The notes beneath the pieces were generated by a model that had not been told where the DNA came from, searched no databases, and saw only the letters and a list, made by a program, of their open reading frames with translations. Position numbers and translations under genes: made by a program. This document shows positions 50,746-57,825 of a stretch of DNA of 64,000 nucleotides, piece after piece. Each line of letters starts with the position of its first letter. Within the stretch, counting starts at the first letter, position 1. The DNA is from JACDBE01 sp963714055 (GTDB lineage: Bacteria > Actinomycetota > Acidimicrobiia > Spongiisociales > UBA5794): contig OY970227.1 of NCBI GenBank assembly GCA_963714055.1, positions 1,302,001 to 1,366,000 of the forward strand, in the 5' to 3' direction.

Positions 50746-52818
50746 ATGAACACAGTGCTCGCCCCCGACGGGTCGGTCGTCGGCGAACTGCCCGACCTGC
50801 CCGACGAGGAGCTGGTCGACCTCCACCGGCTGATGCTCCGCTCCCGGGCGTTCGACCGCCGGGCGCTGGCAGCCCAGCGCCAGGGGCGGTTGGGCACCTA
50901 CGCCATGCTGGAGGGCCACGAGGCGACCCAGGTGGGGTCCGCCGCCGCGCTCCGTCCCGGCGACTTCGTCTACCCCGCCTACCGGGAGCACGCCGTCCAG
51001 ATCACCCGGGGGATGCCGCTCGAGGTGATCCTCGCCTACTGGCGCGGGCTCCCCAACGTGGACTGGGACGTCCACCGCTACGGGATGATGTCGATCGCCG
51101 TCCCCATCGCCAGCCATCTCCCGCATGCGGTGGGCCACGCCTATGCCGCCCGCCTCGCCGGACGGGACGTGGTGACGGTCGCCTACTTCGGGGACGGCGG
51201 CACCTCGGAGACCGACTTCCACAGCGGGCTCAACTTCGCCGGCGTGTGGCGCACCCCGACCGTGTTCCTCTGCCAGAACAACCGCTACGCCATCTCGGTG
51301 CCCTACGAGAAACAGACCGCCTCGCCCACCATCGCCGGGAAGGCCGCCGCCTACGGGATGCCCGGGGTGCTGGTCGACGGCATGGACGTCCTCGCCGTGT
51401 ACGCCGCCACCCGCCAGGCGGTGGAGCGTGCCGCCGCCGGGGAGGGCCCGACGCTGATCGAGGCGGTGTGCTACCGCTTCGGCGCCCACGCCACCGCCGA
51501 CGACGCCCGGCTCTACCGCCACCCCGACGAGGAGGCCGAGTGGCTGCCCCGCGACCCGGTGACCCGCTTCGGTGCCTTCCTGAGGAGCCGGGGCCTGTGG
51601 GACGACGATCGTGAGGTGGTGCTGGTCGGTGAAGCCGAGGCCGACTTCGACCGGGCGATGGCGGCGATCGAGGCCCGGCCACTCCCCGGCAGGGACGACA
51701 TCATCCGCCACGCCTCGGTCCGGGTCCCGGCCCGCTTCGTGGAGCAGCTCAACCGGCTCGAGGAGTTGCGCGGCGAGGAGCCGTCGGTGGTCGCCGACGT
51801 CGAGCCGCCGCTCGTCGAGGATCCGCTCCCCGACGGGCCGACGGAAAACTGGACCATGGCCGAGGCGCTCAACGCCGCCATGGCCGAGGCGATGGAGAGC
51901 CGTCCGGAGACCGTGCTGCTCGGCGAGGACGTCGGGCTCGCCGGAGGCGTCTTCCGGATCACCGAGGGCCTCCAGGAGCGGTTCGGCGAGGACCGGGTCA
52001 TCGACACCCCGCTCAACGAGTCGGGCATCGTCGGTGCCGCCATCGGGATCGCCGTCGCCGGGGGCCGGGCGATCGCCGAGATCCAGTTCGACGGGTTCGT
52101 ATACCCCGCCTTCGACCAGATCGTCAGCCACCTCGGCCGGATCCGCTATCGGAGCAGGGGCCACGTCGGGATGCCGGTGGTGGTGAGGATGCCCAACGGG
52201 GCAGGGATCGGCGCCCACGAGCACCACTGCGACTCGCCCGAGGCGTACTTCGCCCACGCCCCCGGGTTGACCGTTGTGGTGCCGTCGACCCCGGTCGATG
52301 CCAAGGGGCTGCTCGCCGCCGCCCTCGACGCCGACGACCCGGTGATCTTCCTCGAGCCCAAGGTCCTGTACCGGGCGGGTCGCCAGGACGTCCCCACCGG
52401 CCACTACACCATCCCGCTGGGGAAGGCGGCGGTTCGCCGCTCCGGCGCCGACGTCACCGTGGTCACCTACGGGGGGATGGTCCCCCCGTCCCTGGAGGCC
52501 GCCGAGGCGCTCGCCGCCGAGGGGATCGACAGCGAGGTGATCGACCTGCGCACCGTGGCCCCGTGGGACGTGGACGCAGTGGTGACCAGCGTCGAGAAGA
52601 CCGGGCGGATGCTGTTCGTCCAGGAGCCGCACCGCACCGGCGGCATCGGCGCCGAGGTGGTGGCGGAGATCGCCGAGCGGTGCGGTTATGTCCTGCAGGC
52701 GCCGCCGCGCCGGGTCGCCGCCACCGACGCCCCATGGCCACAGTTCGCCATCGAACGGCACGCCCTGATCGGGACCGTCGAGATCGCCGAGGCGATCCGC
52801 CGGCTCGTCGCCGCCTGA
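50746..52818 (+). CDS. 2-oxoacid dehydrogenase E1, fused alpha and beta subunits
   Basis: 690 residues. E1-alpha (~20-335): GHEATQVGSAAALRPGDFVY and the thiamine diphosphate motif VTVAYFGDGGTSETDFHSGL ... QNNRYAIS. E1-beta (~365-690): TMAEALNAAMAEAMESRPET, LLGEDVGLAGGVFRITEGL, NESGIVGAAIGIAVAGGRAI, AEIQFDGFVYPAFDQIVSHL. The two subunits of heterotetrameric E1 are joined in one chain by a ~30-residue linker. Decarboxylates a 2-oxoacid (branched-chain or pyruvate-like) and transfers the acyl group to E2 encoded next (overlap TGATG). ATG 50746 has no Shine-Dalgarno but sits directly after a hairpin. Confidence 0.92.
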   Translation: MNTVLAPDGSVVGELPDLPDEELVDLHRLMLRSRAFDRRALAAQRQGRLGTYAMLEGHEATQVGSAAALRPGDFVYPAYREHAVQITRGMPLEVILAYWRGLPNVDWDVHRYGMMSIAVPIASHLPHAVGHAYAARLAGRDVVTVAYFGDGGTSETDFHSGLNFAGVWRTPTVFLCQNNRYAISVPYEKQTASPTIAGKAAAYGMPGVLVDGMDVLAVYAATRQAVERAAAGEGPTLIEAVCYRFGAHATADDARLYRHPDEEAEWLPRDPVTRFGAFLRSRGLWDDDREVVLVGEAEADFDRAMAAIEARPLPGRDDIIRHASVRVPARFVEQLNRLEELRGEEPSVVADVEPPLVEDPLPDGPTENWTMAEALNAAMAEAMESRPETVLLGEDVGLAGGVFRITEGLQERFGEDRVIDTPLNESGIVGAAIGIAVAGGRAIAEIQFDGFVYPAFDQIVSHLGRIRYRSRGHVGMPVVVRMPNGAGIGAHEHHCDSPEAYFAHAPGLTVVVPSTPVDAKGLLAAALDADDPVIFLEPKVLYRAGRQDVPTGHYTIPLGKAAVRRSGADVTVVTYGGMVPPSLEAAEALAAEGIDSEVIDLRTVAPWDVDAVVTSVEKTGRMLFVQEPHRTGGIGAEVVAEIAERCGYVLQAPPRRVAATDAPWPQFAIERHALIGTVEIAEAIRRLVAA

Positions 52819-53930
52819 TGGCGTACGAGCTGACGCTCCACGACCTCGGCGAAGGGCTCACCGAGGCGGAGGTGATCGCCTGGCTGGTCGCCGTTGGCGA
52901 GCCGGTGAAGGCGGGCGACGTCCTCGTGGAGGTCGAGACCGCCAAGACCACGGCCGAGATCACCGCCCCCCGGGACGGGGTCCTGCTCCACCAGGGGGCG
53001 ACGCCCGGCGCCACGCTGGCGGTCGGCCGGTTGCTCGCCGTGATCGGCGACCCTGGCGAGTCGTGGAGCCCGCAGGGCGTGACGACCACGGTGGCACCGG
53101 GATCGACACCGGCTCCGGCCACGGACGCCAAGGCGGCGGCACCGGTGAAGGCCATGCCGGTGGTGCGCAAGAGGGCCGCCGACCTCGGCGTCGACCTGGC
53201 CGCCGTCGTGGGCACCGGTCCCGGCGGCGCCATCACCCGCGACGACGTCGAGCGGGCGGCTTCCGCACCGGTCGCCACCCCGGGGGGCGAGCCACTGAGC
53301 GCCACCAGGCGGGCCATCGCCGCCCACCTCACCCGGTCGTGGACCGAGATCCCCCATGTGACCGTCTGGGGGCCTGCCGACGCCACCCGGCTCCTCGCCG
53401 CCCGGCGTGACGGAGGGGGCGGGCCGTTGGAGGCGTGGCTCGCCGCCGCCCTCCTGCCCGCTCTGGCCGACTTCCCGGACTGCAACGCCACGTTCGACGG
53501 GGCCATCCTCCATCACTCCACCGAGGTCCACCTCGGGTTGGCGGTCGACACCGCGGCCGGGCTGGTCGTGCCGGTGGTCAAGGATGCCGGCGCCCGGTCC
53601 CGAAAGGACCTGGCCACCGAGATCGAGCGGCTGATCGCCGCCGCCACCAGCCGGGTGCTCACCCCTTCGGACGTCTCCGGGGCCACCGTCACCCTGTCGA
53701 ACGTGGGCGCCGTTGGCGGTGGCTACGGGACACCGATCATCCCTCACGGGACGACCACCATCGTCTCGGTCGGCCGGGCCAAGGACGAAGTGGTCGTGGT
53801 CGACGGGGCGGCGGCGGTGGCGCCGGTGTTCCCGGTGGCGGTGTCGTTCGACCACCGGGTCATCGACGGAGCCGCCGGCTCACGGTTCCTCAACGCCTTC
53901 GTCGACCGGATCGAGGCCTTCGGGGGCTAG
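52818..53930 (+). CDS. 2-oxoacid dehydrogenase E2 (dihydrolipoyl acyltransferase)
   Basis: 370 residues, compact. One lipoyl domain with lipoylated Lys43 in VEVETAKTTAEITAP; the usual ETDK motif is ETAK here. A Pro/Ala linker leads to a peripheral-subunit-binding domain (MPVVRKRAADLGVDLAAVVG). The catalytic domain ends with VSFDHRVIDGAAGSRFLNAF (His346, Asp350). Transfers acyl groups from lipoamide to CoA. Overlaps the E1 stop. No intact E3 is in the window; the flavoprotein at 62.6 kb lacks redox cysteines and does not qualify. Confidence 0.92.
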   Translation: MAYELTLHDLGEGLTEAEVIAWLVAVGEPVKAGDVLVEVETAKTTAEITAPRDGVLLHQGATPGATLAVGRLLAVIGDPGESWSPQGVTTTVAPGSTPAPATDAKAAAPVKAMPVVRKRAADLGVDLAAVVGTGPGGAITRDDVERAASAPVATPGGEPLSATRRAIAAHLTRSWTEIPHVTVWGPADATRLLAARRDGGGGPLEAWLAAALLPALADFPDCNATFDGAILHHSTEVHLGLAVDTAAGLVVPVVKDAGARSRKDLATEIERLIAAATSRVLTPSDVSGATVTLSNVGAVGGGYGTPIIPHGTTTIVSVGRAKDEVVVVDGAAAVAPVFPVAVSFDHRVIDGAAGSRFLNAFVDRIEAFGG

Positions 53931-54730
53931 ACCAGCCAGTCCTCGCGGTCTTCGGGGATGCGCCCCTCGAAGGGCGGCCTGGTACGGATGTACGACTCGA
54001 TGCCGAAGGCGGCCTCGAAGGCCGGCGGCGACATCGAGAGGAACCAGGAGTCCTCCGGGATCTGGCTGGCGTGGGCCCGGAGCGACGCCCGCTTCTGCTC
54101 CAGGAAGTCGGTCACGTCGACCTCGGTGGTGATCTCGGCATCGGGCATGCCCAGCGTGTCGTAGAAGGATTCGTCCTCGTCCTCGTCCTCGAAGCCCTCG
54201 ACCCCGGCTTCCCGCGCCTGGGCGACCTGCTCCTTGACCCGGTCGCGGTTGGCCGTCGCCTCGAACACCCTCGGGGTGCCGGCCAGGTCGGCGGCGGCGT
54301 GCCCCACCCGGTGGACCTGGATGTGGTCCGGGTGCCCGTAGCCGCCGTTGGAGTCGTACGCCACCAGGACGTCGGCCGACTCCTCCCGGAGGAGGGCGGC
54401 GAGACGCTCCGCCGCCTCGGGCACCGGCGCCCGCCAGAACGAGGCGGCATGGTCGTTGGCCTCGGTCCCCATCATCCCCGAGTCCCGGTAGCCGAGGAAC
54501 ACGGTGCGGGCCACCCCGAGCTCCTTCGCCGAGGCGTCGGTCTCCGCCCGGCGGCGGTCGCCGAGCCGTTCGCCCTCGTCGAGGAACCCTTCGGCGACCT
54601 CGCCCTCCTCGCCCGCGGTGGCGACGGCGAGCACCACCCGATGCCCTTCGGCGGCGGCCCGGGCCATGGTGCCGGAGGTGTTGATCGACTCGTCGTCGGG
54701 GTGGGCATGGAAGAAGACCAGCGTTGCCAT
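53927..54730 (-). CDS. PIG-L/LmbE-family deacetylase (mycothiol deacetylase or conjugate amidase type)
   Basis: 267 residues. Zinc motif FFHAHPDDESINTSGTMARA at the N-terminus, and GYGHPDHIQVHRVGHAAA with the second metal His and the general-base region. Related enzymes in actinobacteria are MshB (mycothiol synthesis) and Mca (mycothiol S-conjugate amidase); the sequence alone does not decide between them. ATG 54730; a TAGATT box lies 10 nt upstream on the minus strand, so the leader is only a few nt. Its stop overlaps the E2 gene stop region by 4 bp (convergent). Confidence 0.85.
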   Translation of the reverse strand: MATLVFFHAHPDDESINTSGTMARAAAEGHRVVLAVATAGEEGEVAEGFLDEGERLGDRRRAETDASAKELGVARTVFLGYRDSGMMGTEANDHAASFWRAPVPEAAERLAALLREESADVLVAYDSNGGYGHPDHIQVHRVGHAAADLAGTPRVFEATANRDRVKEQVAQAREAGVEGFEDEDEDESFYDTLGMPDAEITTEVDVTDFLEQKRASLRAHASQIPEDSWFLSMSPPAFEAAFGIESYIRTRPPFEGRIPEDREDWLV

Positions 54731-54755
54731 CGAGCCCGGGAATCTACCGGGGTGA

Positions 54756-55592
54756 TCAGGCCTCGCGATCGCCGACCAGACGGGCGACGTAGTCGGGGAC
54801 ATAGGTGCTTGTCTCGCGCGGCGGCCTCACGTAGCCCTTCGACTCGGGGCGGTCGGGCAGCTCGATGGCCTCAGACGGCACCTCGGCATAGGGGATGGTC
54901 GAGAGGAGATGGGACATCATGTTGAGCCGGGCATGGCGCTTGATGTCGCTCTCCACCACGAACCAGGGAGCCTCCCTGGTGTCGGTGTGGACCATCAGCT
55001 CGTCCTTGGCCCTGGAGTAGTCCTCCCAGCGGGTGATCGACTCGAGGTCCATCGGCGACAGCTTCCACTGGCGCATCGGGTCCTCCAGCCGGGAGCGGAA
55101 CCGCCTCTGCTGCTCCTCGTCGCTGACGGAGAACCAGTACTTCCGCAGCAGGATGCCGTCCTCGACCAGGAGCCGCTCGAAGATGGGGGCCTGTCGCATG
55201 AACAGCCGGTGCTCGTCCGGGCTGCAATAGCCCATCACCTTCTCCACTCCCGCCCGGTTGTACCAGGAGCGGTCGAACAGCACGATCTCGCCACCGGCGG
55301 GGAGGTGCTCGATGTACCGCTGGAAGTACCACTGGGTGCGCTCGCGCTCGGTGGGGGCGGGAAGGGCGACGATGCGGGCGATCCGCGGGCTCAAGTACTG
55401 GGTGATGGTCTTGATGGTGCCGCCCTTGCCGGCGGCGTCGCGGCCCTCGAAGATGACCACCAGCCGGGCGCCGCTGTCCTTCACCCACTCCTGCACCTTG
55501 ACGAACTCGGCCTGCAGCCGGTACACCTCCGCGGCGTACGCCTTCTTGCCGATCCTCTTGGCGGTCACCGGTGGGGCGCTGTCGGCGGTCAT
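54756..55592 (-). CDS. ppk2: Polyphosphate kinase 2
   Basis: 278 residues, single-domain PPK2. Walker A is VVIFEGRDAAGKGGTIKTIT. The lid and second motif are APTERERTQWYFQRYIEHLP, with Walker B EIVLFDRSWYNRAGVEKVMG. The downstream segments FWFSVSDEEQQRRF-type (here YWFSVSDEEQQRRFRSRLED) and LESITRWEDYSRAKDEL are present. Uses polyphosphate to phosphorylate nucleoside diphosphates. ATG 55592 is supported by TACGCT exactly 6 nt upstream (leaderless). Confidence 0.93.
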   Translation of the reverse strand: MTADSAPPVTAKRIGKKAYAAEVYRLQAEFVKVQEWVKDSGARLVVIFEGRDAAGKGGTIKTITQYLSPRIARIVALPAPTERERTQWYFQRYIEHLPAGGEIVLFDRSWYNRAGVEKVMGYCSPDEHRLFMRQAPIFERLLVEDGILLRKYWFSVSDEEQQRRFRSRLEDPMRQWKLSPMDLESITRWEDYSRAKDELMVHTDTREAPWFVVESDIKRHARLNMMSHLLSTIPYAEVPSEAIELPDRPESKGYVRPPRETSTYVPDYVARLVGDREA

Positions 55593-55598
55593 GGCGTC

Positions 55599-55604
55599 AG
55601 CGTA
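55599..55604 (-). promoter_or_regulatory. -10 box TACGCT, leaderless start of ppk2
   Basis: On the minus strand TACGCT is followed by 6 nt (GACGCC) and ATG 55592. No Shine-Dalgarno. Confidence 0.5.
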
Positions 55605-55621
55605 GCGACGGCTTCCGAGGG

Positions 55622-56041
55622 TCACCCCGCGTCGTGCATCCACGGTGTGTAGGTGATACCGACGAGCAGTCCCTCCGGGCTGAGCAGGCGCGCCGTGGTC
55701 TGGCCCCACGGCTCCTCGAATGCTCCCCGCAGGACCCGGTGACCGGCCGCGGCGAGCTCGTCCACCGCCTCGCCGACGGCGTCGGCCGAGGCGACGTCGA
55801 GCTCGACCCAGGTGGTGGGTGCCGGGATGTCGTCGGGCCAGGCATCGTTCCCGAAGGTCGACTCGGCCGCCTGGGTCAGCGGCCACAAGGCGAAGGCTCT
55901 CACCCCGTCGAGGTCGTCGGTGGCGAAGTAGCCCGGCGCAGCCTCCTCGAACGGGATCCCCAATCCCTCCGACCAGAACCCCACGCTGGCTGCCACGTCA
56001 CGCACGATGGGCCCGAACCCGGCGACGAAGGCGACCTGCAT
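55622..56041 (-). CDS. VOC-superfamily (glyoxalase/bleomycin-resistance fold) protein
   Basis: 139 residues. Paired beta-alpha-beta modules: FGPIVRDVAASVGFWSEGLG ... FEEAAPGYFATDDLDGVRAF and TTWVELDVASADAVGEAVDE ... RGAFEEPWGQTTARLLSPEG. The FEEPWGQTTARLLSPEG end is typical of dioxygenase/resistance-like VOC proteins; Glu in EPWGQ is a usual metal ligand. Function unknown. It sits 16 bp downstream of the ECF42-type sigma factor, although a TACGGT box 6 nt before ATG 56041 gives it its own leaderless promoter. Confidence 0.82.
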   Translation of the reverse strand: MQVAFVAGFGPIVRDVAASVGFWSEGLGIPFEEAAPGYFATDDLDGVRAFALWPLTQAAESTFGNDAWPDDIPAPTTWVELDVASADAVGEAVDELAAAGHRVLRGAFEEPWGQTTARLLSPEGLLVGITYTPWMHDAG

Positions 56042-56047
56042 CCCATC

Positions 56048-56053
56048 ACCGTA
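56048..56053 (-). promoter_or_regulatory. -10 box TACGGT, leaderless start of the VOC protein
   Basis: On the minus strand TACGGT is followed by 6 nt (GATGGG) and ATG 56041. It lies in the 16-bp gap after the sigma factor gene. Confidence 0.45.
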
Positions 56054-56057
56054 GACA

Positions 56058-57335
56058 TCACCGGCCGAGGGTGGCGAGGCGTTCCTCGATGTGGCGGCGC
56101 TCGACGCGGTTCTCGGTGAGCTCGAGCGCCCGGTGGTAGGCGGTGGAGGCCGCTCGGTCATCGCCGAGGCGCTCCAGCAGATTGGCCCGGGCGACGTGGT
56201 ACGGGTGGTAGCCGTCGAGGTCGTCGGCCAGCCCGGCCATCAACTCCAGCCCCACCGCCGGACCGTCGGCCATGGCATGGGCCGCCGCCCGATTCAACGC
56301 CACCACCGGGTTGGGCATCCTGCGGTAGAGCTCGCCGTACAGCAGGGTGATCTGACGCCAGTCGGTGGCGTCGGGGTGGGGGGCGTCGCAGTGCAGCCCG
56401 GAGATCGCCGCCTGCAACTGGTACGGGCCCGGCCGCCCAACGGCGAGGGCGCGGTCGAGCAGCGTCCGCCCCACGGCGATCCTCTTCTGGTCCCAGAGGG
56501 ACCGGTCCTGGTCCTCGAGCAGCACCATCCGCCCTCGGGCGACCCGAGCGTCGCGACGGGCGTCGTGGAACAGCATGAGGGCGGCCAGCCCGAGCACTTC
56601 CGGCTCGCCGGGCATCAGCTCGACCAGCACCATCGCCAGCCGGATGGCCTCGACGCACAGGTCGGCCCGCACCAGGTCGTCGCCATCCCAGGCGGCGTAG
56701 CCCTCGTTGAAGATCAGGTAGACGACGGCGAGCACCCCGCCAAGCCGGTCGGCGAGCTGGCCCTCGTCGGGGATGCGGTAGGGGATCCCGGCGTCGCGGA
56801 TCTTGCGCTTGGCACGGACGAGACGCTGCGCCATCGCCGCCTCCTCCACCAGGAACATGCGGGCGATCGACCTCGTGGAGAGCCCGCCGAGGACCTTGAG
56901 GGTCAGGGCCACCCTGGCGTCGAGTGCCAGCGCCGGGTGGCAGCAGGTGAAGATGAGCCGAAGCCGCTCGTCGGCCACCGCCTCGTCCTCGTCGCCCAGG
57001 GGCGCGCCGGCACCGGCCTCCTCGGCGGCGGCGAGGTACTCCAACTCCGCCTGCTTACGCGCCCCGGTGGCGGTGCGGCGGAGCCGGTCGATCGCCTTGC
57101 GCCGGGCGGTGGTGGTCAGCCAGGCCCCGGGGTTGTCGGGCAGCCGGTCGTCCGACCAGGTGGAGAGGGCGGCGACGAACGCCTCGGAGACTGCGTCCTC
57201 GGCCAGCTCGAAGTCCCCGGTCGAGGCGACCAGGGCGCCCACCACCCGGCCGTACTCCTCCCGGAATGCCCGCTCGACGAGCTTCCGGGAGGAGCCGCTG
57301 GGCCGGTCGTCGACGTCAGCCGGCGTCCGGGGCAT
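56058..57335 (-). CDS. ECF42-type RNA polymerase sigma factor with C-terminal TPR-like domain
   Basis: 425 residues. Region 2: KLVERAFREEYGRVVGALVA, FELAEDAVSEAFVAALSTW, with PDNPGAWLTTTARRKAIDRL typical of this group. Region 4: LTLKVLGGLSTRSIARMFLV, EEAAMAQRLVRAKRKIRDA. The large C-terminal extension (~195-425) carries YLIFNEGYAAW, LLYGELYRRMPNPVVALNRA and TPR-like helices, diagnostic of ECF42. These factors have no classical anti-sigma factor and are paired with DGPF/YCII proteins; the upstream gene is one, overlapping by 20 bp. Confidence 0.92.
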   Translation of the reverse strand: MPRTPADVDDRPSGSSRKLVERAFREEYGRVVGALVASTGDFELAEDAVSEAFVAALSTWSDDRLPDNPGAWLTTTARRKAIDRLRRTATGARKQAELEYLAAAEEAGAGAPLGDEDEAVADERLRLIFTCCHPALALDARVALTLKVLGGLSTRSIARMFLVEEAAMAQRLVRAKRKIRDAGIPYRIPDEGQLADRLGGVLAVVYLIFNEGYAAWDGDDLVRADLCVEAIRLAMVLVELMPGEPEVLGLAALMLFHDARRDARVARGRMVLLEDQDRSLWDQKRIAVGRTLLDRALAVGRPGPYQLQAAISGLHCDAPHPDATDWRQITLLYGELYRRMPNPVVALNRAAAHAMADGPAVGLELMAGLADDLDGYHPYHVARANLLERLGDDRAASTAYHRALELTENRVERRHIEERLATLGR

Positions 57336-57681
57336 CGAACACGACGACGGGGCGCACCTCGACCGATCCGTGCCAGGACCCGGGCAGCTTGGCGGCGACG
57401 GCGATGGCCTCGTCGAGGTCGGCGACGTCGATCAGGTAGAACCCGCCAAGCGCCTCCTTGGTCTCGGCGAACGGGCCATCGGTGGTCATGGTCTCGCCGT
57501 CGCGCACCCGCACCGTGGTGGCGGTCTCCGTGAAATTCAACGCCTCACCACCGAGCATGATCCCGCGCTCGGTGATCTCGTTGGTGAACGCCCAGTAGGC
57601 GTCCATCACCTCTTTCTGCTCCTCCGGGGTCGCTTCGGCCTGGGGCTTCTCGTCGGCATAGATGAGCAGCGCGTACTTCAT
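57316..57681 (-). CDS. YCII-related DGPF-motif protein, partner of the ECF42 sigma factor
   Basis: 121 residues. Begins MKYALLIYADEKPQAEATPE and contains MTTDGPFAETKEALGGFYLI, the DGPFAETKE motif that defines the ECF42-associated family, then VADLDEAIAVAAKLPG. A small dimeric ferredoxin-like fold. Family members are the usual targets or partners of ECF42 factors. ATG 57681 has AGGAGG 6 nt upstream, and a TATCGT box lies about 45 nt upstream. The 3' end overlaps the sigma factor start by 20 bp. Confidence 0.92.
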   Translation of the reverse strand: MKYALLIYADEKPQAEATPEEQKEVMDAYWAFTNEITERGIMLGGEALNFTETATTVRVRDGETMTTDGPFAETKEALGGFYLIDVADLDEAIAVAAKLPGSWHGSVEVRPVVVFDAPDAG

Positions 57682-57786
57682 CCGGTCCTCCTTCCGGACG
57701 ACGACTGTCGTCGCCCGACGATACGACGATCGAGGTGACGCAAAATCGACAAGCAGTCTTACCCCTCCCCGCCGCCTGCGGCGGCG

Positions 57787-57807
57787 CCCTCCCCCGAAGG
57801 GGGAGGG
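57787..57807 (+). repeat. GGGGGAGGG hairpin in a divergent promoter region
   Basis: CCCTCCCCC-gaa-GGGGGAGGG is a perfect 9-bp stem, preceded by a CGCCGCC/GGCGGCG stem. It overlaps the expected -35 region of the acyl-CoA dehydrogenase gene. A related hairpin with a similar stem is at 62466-62488. Confidence 0.5.
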
Positions 57808-57813
57808 GAAACC

Positions 57814-57819
57814 TATCCT
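57814..57819 (+). promoter_or_regulatory. -10 box TATCCT, leaderless start of the acyl-CoA dehydrogenase
   Basis: TATCCT is followed by 6 nt (GACCCC) and ATG 57826. Confidence 0.5.
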
Positions 57820-57825
57820 GACCCC

